Shown here one piece after another: positions 44,440 through 56,783 of a stretch of DNA of 64,000 nt (position 1 is its first letter; the number at the start of each line of letters is the position of its first letter). The position numbers and the translations under genes are program-made. The stretch covers positions 13,927,501-13,991,500 of the forward strand of contig CM076949.1 of NCBI GenBank assembly GCA_039566865.1, given 5' to 3'. The stretch is from Aurelia coerulea. Taxonomy: Eukaryota; Cnidaria; Scyphozoa; Semaeostomeae; Ulmaridae. The notes beneath the pieces are model-generated. The model was given only the letters and a program-made list of their open reading frames with translations. It was not told where the DNA came from and did not search any database.

Positions 44440-46780
44440 ATTTCTTCTTCTTTTTTTGTTTTAGTTTTTGCAGAAAAATGTTTGTTTGATTTTACATTTC
44501 GTATGTCAGGTGGGATTTCATTCTAGATTTTGACACCAGTACCAAGTATTGATCTTTGTTTGTAGCTCGTTGTGCTACGAGGAATTAAAAAGTTTTCCAT
44601 GGAAGAGAATCTTGATCGAAAACTGTGTATTGAGCTTGCTTTTTGAAAGGAATTTTTTAGATTACCGTGTGAGGAATTAATATCAAACATGAACTTTGCA
44701 ACTTTGCATTTGTAGGTATCGTCAAAATTCAACAACCCAAGTTTAGTAAAAATGGGTTGGCTGTGTGCTTGTCGCGTAGCAAAATCGATTATTCTCACAG
44801 TTTTCCTGGGATTTCGTCTGATAGATTCCAGGACTTTTTAGTTAGCACTGCCCTAGTTAAGTAGACCATAGTAGACGTGAGACATGATGAACGAATTGTA
44901 CAAGGTCCGTAGAAGGCTTTGTGGTATCATGTGAAGCAATCGAAAGAGAATACCTTGACCTTTAGATATTTTAATATTTACTTGCTTTATATGATCTTTC
45001 CAAGTTAGGTTTTTATCAACTAAGACACCTAGATATTTTGTTGAATTTCTTTCTGGTAATGGCTCATTGTCAATGAACAGGTTAAGGTTACTGTACCCCT
45101 TCAGTGACAACTCATGGTGTTTTCTCTCTTGATTATCACGCCCGCAACATAACACGTATAAACTTTACATCATTCGATTCGTCATTAAATGAAGAGTAAT
45201 TGCAAGCCAAAAAGAATACAAATATCCGAAAATTGGGCGTTATACATCCGATAACGTAAAAATCGGACCTCCCCCTTCTAAAACCTCCATGTCCCCTTGA
45301 TATGTTTCATTTAAATCTCAATGAGATTTTTGCATTCTCAACACATTAATCTAGCATCAAATTTCTTTTGCATGCCTTGGCTTGAGAATAACTAATAAAA
45401 CAATTTTGCCCGTCGCTCCCTGGCCTCGTTTTGAGATTCATTCAAATGTTAAATTTGGACCATGCAATTTTTCTCACAAGTGAGACATTCTTTGGCCCCC
45501 CTATGCTTTTTCTCTTTATCTGCCAAACTTCAGCCAATTACATCAAACCGTTGGGTACAGGGAGCTGTATGATTACCCATTGGTCGCTGAAAAATTCATT
45601 TTGTGAAAAGCGCTGAAACAGTTTGTTAGCGCACAATTTCACTGTTGAAAATGATTAACATTAATCTGGCCACAAGAGAAAACAGAGTAATCATGTATGT
45701 ATTTAGAGCAGAGTTTACAATGACATAATTGGTATTATAACCGCAAAATCCATTGAACAGGAAATCAAAGGCACTTGAAACCTTTAACTTTTAGTTCTCA
45801 AATATTCCTCGTCGTGTAAACAAAATTTTCCTAGCTGAAAAGACGTTACTTTAAATTGCTTATAATTCCCTGAAAAATAAAGTAAAATTCTTTGAAATTA
45901 TTAGAAATTGTAGGTAGATGTGTGTGCTATCCAATGATCTAAAAACCCAAAATTGATCGGAAAAATTTTTCATCGTCCTGAAGGGGTACAGTAACCTTAA
46001 GTGACTTATTAGCAATGTTTTGTCTGGGATGAATTAGCATAAAATTAGTCTTTGAGACGTTCAATGACAGTTTGTTTGCTCGTAGCCATTTTGAAATTTT
46101 GATAAGCTCCTGATTCAAGTCATTTTGCAATGCAACAATGTTTTTATGTGAGTGTAAGATACTTGTGTCATCTGCAAACAAATGAAATTGCAATAACTGG
46201 GATGCTTTGTGGATATCGTTGATGTACAGTTAAAAGAGAAGGGGACCAAGGACGCTGCCTTGAGGGACACCACAACTCATTTTCCTGGTTTTGAATAACA
46301 GTTCTCCGATACAAACTTTCTGTTGTCTGTTTGATAGATATTAAATAAACCAGCCTTTAGCAGTTCCTCGTATCCCGTAGTACGCTAGTTTTCCAATTGA
46401 GATTGCGTGGTTTACAGTATCAAAAGCTTTTGAGAAGTCAAGATATATGCAACATGTTTGTCCAAGAAGCTTACTAACCGCTAGTTCATAGCTTTCTCTA
46501 GAATTTTACTGAAAATCGGCAGAATGGAAATTGGTCTGTAGTTTGTTTCTTCATGTTTTGATTTTCCTTTGTGTATTGGTGTTACTTTAGCGTACTTGTC
46601 AGGAAAAACTCCCGTTTGAAACGAGTTATTTGCAATTAATGAAAAAGGAGTGGCAAGTACCTGCCTTGCCAGTTTTACTAGTTTTGGTGGGATTCTGTAG
46701 GAATCATTTGATTTCGTTTCATCTAGGTTTGCAAGGAGATCATCGATTTCATGACTTGCTACAGGGCGATGGAATGAAAA
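44440..46780 (-). mobile_element. L2-like LINE split by a TTAA foldback
   Basis: Minus strand: the RT start near 46,740 (PPKLVKLARQVLATPFSLI, FPDKYAKVTPIHKGKSKH, NYRPISILPIFSKIL), a decayed palm near 46,250, then LFADDTSILHSHKN and WLRANKLSLNVSKTNFMLIH (46,190-46,010). After the foldback come NLFIDNEPLPERNSTKYLG, DKNLTWKDHIKQ and a C-terminal frame 44,798-44,523. With the foldback and one TTAA removed, the frame reads NKSL then NLFIDNE without interruption. Multiple stops elsewhere. Confidence 0.88.
45086..45996. mobile_element. TTAA foldback element with 19-bp TIRs
   Basis: TTAA at 45,082-45,085 and 45,997-46,000 flank a 911-bp element with inverted ends GGTTACTGTACCCCTTCAG / CTGAAGGGGTACAGTAACC. 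There is no transposase frame. The TTAA site and the GGTdAC start resemble the element at 34,286-35,443 (GGTAACTCTG), suggesting a shared superfamily. It is inserted in an L2-like LINE without disturbing anything but the frame. Confidence 0.85.
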
Positions 46781-47104
46781 TATCGATGGAAAGCAAAGAT
46801 CGCAATGGAATGAAATTTTGCGATTTTACCGCTGTATTTTTCGGCAACGATTTTACGGAAGACTGTGGCTAAAGGTACAGTAACTGGTTTCTATGTTCAA
46901 AACTATGAAATTAGGAATAATTCAAAATTAGTAACTTTTCCGATAAAATCTTCTTAGGCCAAGTAACTCAAGGTTTCTTTTCAGTAATCGGAACAGGGCG
47001 ATGGCTCTATATCTGGTTGATTTCTCGAAGAATCATAAGTCCGATTTGACATTGCAACGCCTACCATTATCGTTGCACTAACCCCCTTCTTTACAGGGGC
47101 GTCA
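46781..47104. other. No gene recognised
   Basis: Short sequence between two LINE remains. A CAGGGCGATGG word occurs twice (near 46,761 and 46,995). Nothing else supported. Confidence 0.4.
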
Positions 47105-48450
47105 TCGACGTTGAGATGTTTTGAAGAAGCATTCAATACGATAAACCACAAAGTGCTTCAAAAGAAACTACATGCAACTGCTATATTGGGATCTGAGTAC
47201 GAACTAATCGAAATGTTGTTTGACGGACAGATGCCAGTATGTTGAAATAACCGGAATCAAATCAGCACTAAAAAAAATTGCAGTTGGAGTCCCTCGTGTA
47301 GGGCCCCGACTGTCTGCAATCTATGTAAGTGACCTTCCAGTAGCTGCCAAGAAAGGAGAGATGCATATTTACACCGACCAAACTACTGTATTCGTCATTA
47401 GAGACAATTTGGACGAAGCAGTAATAGCCCTGAAATTAATTTAATCACAGAGGACCAAAACAATAGACCATTTGCCAATTAGGAAAAAGGGATTGAGGCG
47501 AGCGCGGCCAATTCCGACAGCCCTAGTAACATCGGGGAATCCTCTCCACTTCAGAATATCTTATTCGATGTATTTCCCACGATCGATTTGTAGAGTAGGG
47601 CACATAAACAAACGATCAGCTGATTTGACCCCTTACTTCAAATGTAATAAGTCCAAAACTTGGGAGAAAATTTTGAAAAATCAACGAAAACTGGCCGATC
47701 GTCTTGGGCTGATTCTGAAGTGGATAAATCGAGAAACTGAAAACAAACTTTTGGAGGACCTTATTTCAACCCTTTTTAAGGTATTTAATCATTAATCTGG
47801 AGTTAGTAAGTGCATTTAGTAGGAAAACGAGCACGACCATTTGGAAGGAAAAAGGGCCCGGGATTTTCCCCACAGCTTTGAAAAAAGAAAGGCTCGTTAT
47901 TCTGCGAATTTTAGAGATAAATTCAGTGAAAGAATACTGTTTCTCGTCGATTTTTGACATGCCGAGGCCGTTTACCCTTCGCAAAACGGTGTTACGGCCG
48001 AAAATGGGGTATGCCAAAATATTTCCCAATTTTCGCAGCCCCCGCGCTCCGCCCCTGGGGGCAATATTGAACCCCAAATTCGTGATAAGACTCACAAACG
48101 AATTATCTCTTGTACATTTTTTTCTGTTTTGAAATTAGTTGAGTAACCATCGAGCATCGGCTCCAAATGCAGCTTCGGGTCAGAAAATCGGGCCGGGTCG
48201 GCTTGCCGATTATACTGTAATGGAGAGGACTCCCCAGGTTTCCGATTGGTGTTACCTATTGGTGTTACCACAACGAGCTCAGCTCACCATTCAGTCTTCA
48301 TGACATGACAAAACAGATGCAATGTTAATAACAACTTCTAAGTTCAATAGACCTCTTTTGCCAGTTAAAATAGAGGAATTGAATGTGTACAAAAAAACTA
48401 CGTGTCTGGGGATTTTCATAGACCATGAGCAATGGCATACAGACAGATTG
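47105..48450 (+). mobile_element. Heavily decayed LINE RT remains
   Basis: Three broken frames resemble an RT in order: FEEAFNTINHKVLQKKL near 47,130; VGVPRVGPRLSAIYVSDLPV near 47,285-47,345, followed by EMHIYTDQTTVFVI where YTDQ replaces YADD; and, after a gap, SKFNRPLLPVKIEELNV with CLGIFIDHEQ near 48,340-48,430. The stretch from about 47,500 to 48,300 is not recognisable and includes a GC-rich repeat scrap near 48,038-48,065. These pieces may belong to one element interrupted by others or to two. Confidence 0.65.
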
Positions 48451-49099
48451 GGTGATTTATGGCCTAAACTACTCTCACTCATCGTGTTCTTTCAGTTTGC
48501 AACATAGTTTATTCAGTTTGCAATTAACATTTAATGACAACTTACTTGTGTTCTTCTTTGTCGTTTCCTAATGTCGCAATTACTGTATGAATAACATTTT
48601 CTAAGCCAAATACAGACAGCACCGAAGCTCGCTTCTCTTCTCTTGCAGCCATTTCTTTCTAACCGTCGCTTTCGATTCGATGCTTTCGCTCCTCCGCAAG
48701 TAACCTTTCAAAAACGCACGCTACTAGAGAAAGAGTATGGGTAACTAGCCAGAAGGCTGGGGACAATAAGTTTGTTGTTTTTTTATCAGTGCACTTTCGC
48801 GTTAACCTCACTACATGAGGACCTTTAGTTACGCTCATCTTATTGAGTTGAATTGTTGATGTTGATGTCGCTCTACTGAGGGCCTTATGGATACGGAGAT
48901 ATTAAACCGGACAAAAATGTCAATCTGCGACAAGTTTTGTCAGCCAATTCAGCCATTATATCTTAGGCCTATAATACACTACAGACAGGAAGAAGACGAG
49001 AAGCAGGAGCGAAGCAGATAGAAAATGAGAAAGAATCTATCTTGTTCAACAACTGCCATTGGATTTAGAGGACTCTTCAGTGAAGAAGGTTATTAAGAG
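48451..49099. other. No gene recognised; possible LINE 5' sequence
   Basis: No exon or RNA gene is visible. It precedes a LINE ORF1 and may include part of its 5'UTR. Confidence 0.4.
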
Positions 49100-50206
49100 T
49101 GTTGAATTAGGCTCTTACGAACCAAACAAAAGAAAAATATCAGAGCCCAAATAGATATATCAAGACTGTCGTGCAAAACGACATTCTATTGGGTCTTTTT
49201 CTTCAGTGGTATCTTCTGCAGGTGTTTCTGAACCAGAGCCGTCAAGGGCCACGAAGGCAAATTAATCAATGTTGATAGCACGAATAGCAGAGCTACAAAG
49301 TCAAGTTGAATGGTTGAAAAACGAAAATAAATCACTCGTAAATGTTAATCAAATATTGCAGCAAGATGTAGAAAAATTATCATTACCAACCTGGGATCCA
49401 ACGCAAGATGCAAGACAGAAGTCCAACCATGATTTCATCAAAATCTCCCGCGCGAAAAATTTCTCGCCGCATAAGGCATCCAAGGCATCGCCAAACAGAT
49501 CTCCAAACGCAACGACAACACGACTGACGCGACTGAATGATGCAAATCTGAACAATAGGTTCTCAGTTTTAACAGTAGAGGAGTCAAACAATGATGAGTC
49601 TGAAGAAAGGGATGAAAGGCACCTATTCAATCAAATAGCAATCAGAACAAAGGCAGAATTTCAAAGCAGAGCGAAAATGCAAAACAAGATAACAGAGCAA
49701 AACCAAGTGTTACAATCCTTGGGGATTCAATAGTTAAGCATGTCGAAGTGCAAAGAGTACAACAATCACTGCAGTATAAACAACGCGTTTACATGAAAAA
49801 TTTCAACGGCGCTGACATTAATGATATGACTGACTTTGCGAAACCGATCATTAGAAGGAAACCAGACAAGGTGATCTTACACATTGGTGCGAATGAGATT
49901 GCGAAAAAGGATAAGGAAGCCGAACAAATAGCCCTAGAGATATACGATCTTGCTGCAGATATTGAAGCTGAGAATATCACAGTTGCCATCTCAGAGCTTA
50001 CTCCAAGAGCAGACTCAGAACAGAATCAAGTGAAAAGTGCTGCAGTAAATGTTGAGCTGAGAAAGTTATGCGTTAGAGGAAGAATTCCTATGATTAAACA
50101 CAACAACATCGATGCTACCAAACACCTGACTGGCAGCAAACTACACTTGAATAAATATGGAACTTCACTGTTGGCTGGAAATTACGTTAAATTCCTCAGA
50201 AATTGA
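49100..50206 (+). pseudogene. LINE ORF1: coiled coil plus SGNH-esterase domain
   Basis: The first frame (from about 49,170; one TAA near 49,262) encodes a likely coiled coil at 49,269-49,380 (IAELQSQVEWLKNENKSLV) and a charged linker. A frameshift near 49,705 leads into an SGNH/GDSL-type hydrolase domain: the GDS block at 49,721-49,729 (ILGDSIVKHV), VILHIGANE (block with Asn), ISELTPRAD, and SKLHLNKYGT with the late His. The domain ends at a TGA (50,204-50,206). ORF1 proteins with an esterase domain are known from CR1/L2-clade LINEs, where they bind RNA/membranes or assist retrotransposition. The copy is broken by the stop and frameshift. Confidence 0.85.
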
Positions 50207-50665
50207 AATACCGCAGAGACTCTGAAAAGGTTTGCGTCTATACCTGAGAAAACGCTTAAAAAGGATTTTAAAAGAGGTCAAAGAGACAATTCTAAAAAAG
50301 AAACATTAGCTACTGTAAATAGAAGTTTTCACGAAATCACTAAGAATGCTGATACTCACAATCAGACAAATGTAAATAAAAGTGATATCACTGAAATAGA
50401 GGAGACTAGTATCCTCAATAAGATAAGGCTGCAAAATTGCAAAGGGTTGATCATTGCATATCTCAATATCAACTCTATCAGAAACAAATTCGAGCAACTA
50501 GAATGTTTAGTTTCAAAGAACGTAGACGTACTAATCGTTGCTGAAACGAAGCTTGATGATACTTTTCCAACGGGGCAGTTTCTTCTACCAGGTTTTAAGG
50601 TACCATTTCTTTTAGACCGCAACAAGAACGGTGGGGGTATTTTGGCATATGTTAGGGAAGAGTCC
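50207..50665 (+). pseudogene. LINE ORF2 N-terminus: start of APE endonuclease, cut by satellite
   Basis: The frame continues directly after the ORF1 stop without a shift (RFASIPEKTLKKDFKRGQRD ... LIIAYLNINSIRNKFEQLE, VDVLIVAETKLDD, FLLDRNKNGGGILAYVREES). NINSIRNK and VAETKLDD are the first two motifs of the APE-type endonuclease. The open frame ends where satellite sequence takes over at about 50,666. The rest of ORF2 is absent from the window. A single stop codon between ORF1 and ORF2 means either a natural stop/restart arrangement or a mutation in a fused ORF. Confidence 0.88.
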
Positions 50666-52327
50666 TTGCGTTGCAACAAAGACGGCCACTCCTGCCATTC
50701 GAAATATCTAAAGATCAAAATCTTAGGGTTCTGTTAGCGTAAAATAAATGTCCACTTTAGTCACATCGCCTATTCTTCTATTTTTAAGCCTTTAGTTATA
50801 GCGGCTGACTGCAAATTTCCTCCAAAAGCTCTGTCTTGCTGGCAACCGCTTCCTATTGTCCTTCTTACACATGTTGTTTTGGTAACTAAGAGGGACATTC
50901 AAGGATACACACCTACCATAACGGGACATGATACAAGAGCATTGTATTGGAGTAAAATTTACTACAACAGCTATGGTATATATTGACATTATAGTTCAGA
51001 AATACTCTATTTGCAATAATATCATACAATGTCCTAGTAAAGTCTGTCAATTCTATTTTAACAACGTTTTCAAGATCGATCGAGCTTTTATTGTATTGTC
51101 AAATTCAACAGGAAAAGAAGGCAAAGCCAACGAGAGGGGAAGAAAATATATCTTTTCTTTACATCAATTTTTGCTCTAACAGAGTGGAATCTTCTTGCAA
51201 TTCCATAAGTTTCGTCTTTGCACTTTCTAACGAAAAAGACTATAGATCGGAGGAGACACCGTTACGAAGAAATGTATCTTTCTGAAAAGGAGCTTTGACG
51301 CTTGAAACTTGAAGTTCAGTCATTCATTAATTATCAATATCTAAAGTTCAAAAATTTATGGCTCTGTTAGTGTACAATAAATGTCCACTTTAGTCACATC
51401 GCCTCTTCTCCTATATGTTTAGCCTTTAATTGGCTGGCTAACTGATTTGTTTAGCAATTAGCTAGCTGCATACTTTCTCCAAAATCTCTATCTTGTTGGC
51501 AACAGCTTCCCATTGTCCTTCTTACACATGTTGTTTTGGTAACTTAGAAGGACATGCAAGGATACACACCTACCATAACGGGACATGATACAAGAGCATT
51601 GTATTAGAATAAAAAATTTACTATAACAGCTGGTATATATTGACATTATAGTTCTGAAATACTCTATTTTCAATAATATCCTACCATGTGCTAGCAAAGC
51701 CGGTCAACTCAATTTTAACAACGCTTCAAGATCGATCGAGCTTTTATTGAATTGCCATATTCAACAGAAAAGAAGGCAAAGCAAGCAAGAGGGGAAGAAA
51801 ATTATCTTTTCCTTATATTAATTTTTGCTCTAACAGAGTGCAGTCTTTGATTCATTAGAAATATCTAAAGATCAAAAACTTAGGGTTCTGTTAGTGTAAA
51901 ATAAATGTCCACTTTAGTCACATCGCCTATTCTTCTATTTTTAAAGTCTTTAGTTATAGCGGCTGACTGCAAATTTCCTCCAAAACTCTGTCTTGCTGGC
52001 AACCGCTTCCTATTGTCCTTCTTACACATGTCGGGACATGATACAAGAGCATTGTATTGGTGTAAAATTCACTACAACAGCTGGTATATATTGACATTAT
52101 AGGTAGTTCAGAAATACTCTATTTGCAATAATATCATACAATGTCCTAGTAAAGTCTGTCAATTCTATTTTAACAACGTTTTCAAGATCGATCCAGCTTT
52201 TATTGAATTGCCATATTCAACAGAAAAGAAGGCAAAGCAAGCAAGACGGGAAGAAAATTATCTTTTCTTTATATTAATTTTTCCTCTAACAGAGTGCAAT
52301 CTTCTTGCAATTCGATAAGTTTCGTCT

Positions 52328-52543
52328 TTGCACATTCTAACCAAAAAGACTATAGATCGGAGGAGACAACGTTACGAACAAATGTATCTTTCTGAAAAAG
52401 AGCTAGGACGCTTCAAACTTGAATGCGATAACAAGCGAGAGGGATTTGACTTAAAAAGTCAAAACGTTTCTTTTATGACCGAAAAAGTCAAAGAGAAGGA
52501 AAGGAAAGAACATATTTCCAACAACAAATTATTCCAGTGCTGA
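52328..52543 (+). other. Charged open frame in one satellite unit
   Basis: This unit alone keeps open a 71-codon highly charged frame (RRRQRYEQMYLSEKELGRF, then KVKEKERKEHIS) because AGGA replaces the TTTGA stop context seen in other units after SEKEL. Homologous frames in the other units stop after SEKEL and resume as RFKLECDNKREGFD. It could be residue of a coding sequence captured in the satellite. I recognise no family. Confidence 0.3.
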
Positions 52544-54644
52544 GTTTTTTGAAAAGATCAGATTCTCAGTGTACAGAGTTTTGCCGAGTTTCTAAGTTAA
52601 CATTACAATCATCGTGTTTAGGATTCATATGACCTTCCGATGATTATGCATTTCCCAGATTCAGAATATGTTAAGTACTTCCTAAAAGAAACTGCTTTCT
52701 AAAATAAAAAACATGTAAGTTGCGATCTTCACACATTACTTATAACTTTTGCAATGGAAAATTGCGTTGCAACAAAGACGGCCACTCCTGCCATTCGAAA
52801 TATCTAAAGATCAAAATCTTAGGGTTCTGTTAGCGTAAAATAAATGTCCACTTTAGTCAAATCGCCTATTCTTCTATTTCTAAAGCCTTTAGTTATAGCG
52901 GCTGACTGCAAATTTCCTCCAAAAGCTCTGTCTTGCTGTCAACCGCTTCCTATTGTCCTTCTTACACATCTTTTTTTAGTAACTAAGAGGGACATTCAAG
53001 GATACACACCTACCATAACGGGACATGATACAAGAGCATTGTATTGGAGTAAAATTTACTACAACAGCTATGGTATATATTGACATTATAGTTCAGAAAT
53101 ACTCTATTTGCAATAATATCATACAATGTCCTAGTAAAGTCTGTCAATTCTATTTTAACAACGTTTTCAAGATCGATCGAGCTTTTATTGAATTGTCAAA
53201 TTCAACAGGAAAAGAAGGCAAAGCCAACGAGAGGGGAAGAAAATATATCTTTTCTTTACATCAATTTTTGCTCTAACAGAGTGGAATCTTCTTGCAATTC
53301 CATAAGTTTCGTCTTTGCACTTTCTAACGAAAAAGACTATAGATCGGAGGAGACAACGTTACGAAGAAATGTATCTTTCTGAAAAGGAGCTTTGACGCTT
53401 CAAACTTTAAGTTCAGTCATTCATTAATTATCAATATCTAAAGTTCAAAAATTTATGGCTCTGTTAGTGTACAATAAATGTCCACTTTAGTCACATCGCC
53501 TCTTCTCCTATATGTTTAGCCTTTAATTGGCTGGCTAACTGATTTGTTTAGCAATTAGCTAGCTGCATACTTTCTCCAAAATCTCTATCTTGTTGGCATC
53601 AGCTTCCCATTGTCCTTCTTACACATGTTGTTTTGGTAACTTAGAAGGACATGCAAGGATACACACCTACCATAACAGGACATGATACAAGAGCATTGTA
53701 TTAGAATAAAAAATTTACTACAACAGCTGGTATATATTGACATTATAGTTCTGAAATACTCTATTTTCAATAATATCCTACCATGTGCTAGCAAAGCCGG
53801 TCAACTCAATTTTAACAACTCTTCAAGATCGATCGAGCTTTTATTGAATTGCCATATTCAAAAGAAAAGAAGGCAAAGCAAGCAAGAGGGGAAGAAAATT
53901 ATCTTTTCTTTATATTAATTTTTGCTCTAACAGAGTGCAATCTTCTTGCAATTCGATAAGTTTCGTCTTTGCACGTTCGAACCAAAAAGACTATAGATCG
54001 GAGAAGACAACGTTACGAAAAAATGTATCTTTCTGAAAAGGAGCTTTGACGCTTCAAACTTGAATGCGATAACAAGCGAGAGGGATTTGACTTAAAAAGT
54101 CAAAACGTTTCCTTTATGACCGAAAAAGTCAAAGAGAAGGAAAAGAAAGAACATATTTCCAACAACAATATACTCCAGTGCTGAGTTTTTTTAGAAGATC
54201 AGATTCTCAGTGTACAGAGTTTTGCCGAGTTTGTAAGTTTGCATTACAATCATCACGTTTATTTCCTGTACCTTTGCCAACAGTTTAAATTAAGGCTTTT
54301 CTGCAGGATTCATAAGACTTCCCGATGATTATGCATTACACAGATTCGTAATATGTTAAGGATTTCCTGCAATAAAACAACTAGTTTCTTTTGCTATATT
54401 TTGCCAGTACTGGAGTTTCTTAAGTTCTCAGCGATCTGAGGGTTGTGTTTTTTAGAAACTGCTTTCTAAAATAAAAAACATGTAAGTTGCGATATTCACA
54501 CATTACTTATAACTTTTGTAATGGAAAATTGCTTTGCAACAAGGACGGCCACTCCTGCCGTTCGCGTAATATTAAATCACCAGTCTTTGATTCATTAGAA
54601 ATATCTAAAGATCAAAAACTTAGGGTTCTGTTAGTGTAAAATAA

Positions 54645-56783
54645 ATGTCCACTTTAGTCACATCGCCTATTCTTCTATTTTTAAAGCCTTTAGTTATAGC
54701 GGCTGACTGCAAATTTCCTCCAAAAGCTCTGTCTTGCTGGCAACCGCTTCCTATTGTCCTTCTTACACATGTTGTTTTTGTAACTAAGAGGGACATTCAA
54801 GGATACACAACTACCATAACGGGACATGATACAAGAGCATTGTATTGGAGTAAAATTTACTACAACAGCTGGTATATATTGACATTATAGTTCTGAAATA
54901 CTCTATTTGAAATAATATCATACAATGTCCTAGTAAAGTCTGTCAATTCTATTTTAAGAACGTTTTCAAGATCGATCGAGCTTTTATTGAATTGCAATAT
55001 TCAACAGAAAAGAAGGCAAAGGAAGCAAGAGGGGAAGAAAATTATCTTTTCTTTATATTAAATTTTCCTCTAACAGAGTGCAATCTTCTTGCAATTCGAT
55101 AAGTTTCGTCTTTGCACATTCTAACCAAAAAGACTATAGATCGGAGGAGACAACGTTACGAACAAATGTATCTTCCTGAAAAGGAGCTTTGAAGCTTCAA
55201 ACTTAAATGCGATAACAAGCGAGAGGGATTTGACTTAAAAATTCAAAACGTTTCCTTTATGACAGAAGAAATCAAAGAGAAGGAAAGGAAAGAACATATT
55301 TCCAACAACAATTTACTCCAGTGCTAAGCTTTTTTGAGAAGATCAGATTCTCAGTGTACAGAGCTTTGCCGAGTTTGTAAGTTTGCATTACAATCTACGG
55401 GTTTATTTCCTGTACCTTCGCGAACATTCTAAATTAAGGTTTTGTGCAGGATTCATAAGACTTCCCGATGATTATGCATTACACAGATTCGTAATATGTT
55501 AAGGATTTCCTGCAACAAAACAACTAGTTTCTTATGCTATAATTTCCCAATAATGGAGTTTCTTAATTTCTCGGCGATCTGAGGGTTGAGATTTTAGAAG
55601 CTGTTTTTTTAAAGGAATATGTCTGTTTGTGTAAATAAAAGGTGCACTTTTGTCACATCGCCTATTCTCCTTTTTTTATAGCCGTTAGTTCTAACGGCTG
55701 ACTGCAAACTTCTCCAAAAGCTCTACTTTTCTGGCAACCGCTTCCTATTGTCCTTCTTACACATGTTGTTTTGGTAACTAAGAGCAACATTCAAGGATAC
55801 ACACCTACCATAACGGGACATGATACAAGAGCATTGTATTAGAATAAAATTTACTACAACAGCTGGTATATATTGACATTATAGTTCAAAAATATTCTAT
55901 TTGCAATAATATCATACAATGTCCTAGCAAAGTCGGTCAATTCTATTTTAACAACGTTTTCAAGACCGATCCAGCTTTTATTGAATTGTCATGTTCAACA
56001 GGAAAAGAAGGCAAAACAAGCAAGAGGGGAAGAAAATTATCTTTTCTTTGTATCAATTTTTGCTCTAACAGAGTGCAATCTTCTTGCAATTCGATAAGTT
56101 TCGTCTTTGCACGTTCTAACCAAAAAGACTATAGATCGGAGAAGACAACGTTACGAAAAAATGTATCTTTCTGAAAAGGAGCTTTGACGCTTCAAACTTG
56201 AATGCGATAACAAGCGAGAGGGATTTGACTTAAAACGTCAAAACGTTTCCTTTATGACCGAAAAAGTCAAAGAGAAGGAAAAGAAAGAACATATTTCCAA
56301 CAACAATATACTCCAGTGCTGAGTTTTTTTAGAAGATCAGATTCTCAGTGTACAGAGTTTTGCCGAGTTTGTAAGTTTGCATTACAATCATCACGTTTAT
56401 TTCCTGTACCTTCGCCAACAGTTTAAATTAAGGTTTTTCTGCAGGATTCATAAGACTTCCCGATGATTATGCATTACACAGATTCGTAATATGTTAAGGA
56501 TTTCCTGCAACAAAACAACTAGTTTCTTTCGCTATATTTTACCAGTACTGGAGTTTCTTAAGTTCTCAGCGATCTGAGGGTTGTGTTTTTTAGAAACTGC
56601 TTTCTAAAATAAAAGACCTGTCAGTTGCGATCTTCACACATTACTTATAACTTTTGTAATGGAAAATTGCGTTGCAACAAGGACGGCCACTCCTGCCGTT
56701 CGCGTAATATTAAATTCACAAGTCTTTGATTCATTAGAAATATCTAAAGATCAAAAACTTAGGATTCTGTTAGTGTAAAATAA
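54645..56783. repeat. Higher-order repeat unit, 2,139 bp (A-B)
   Basis: A unit start at 54,645, B start at 55,640 (995 bp later), next A start at 56,784 (1,144 bp later). The same 995 + 1,144 spacing recurs from 59,044 and from 61,183. Confidence 0.9.
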
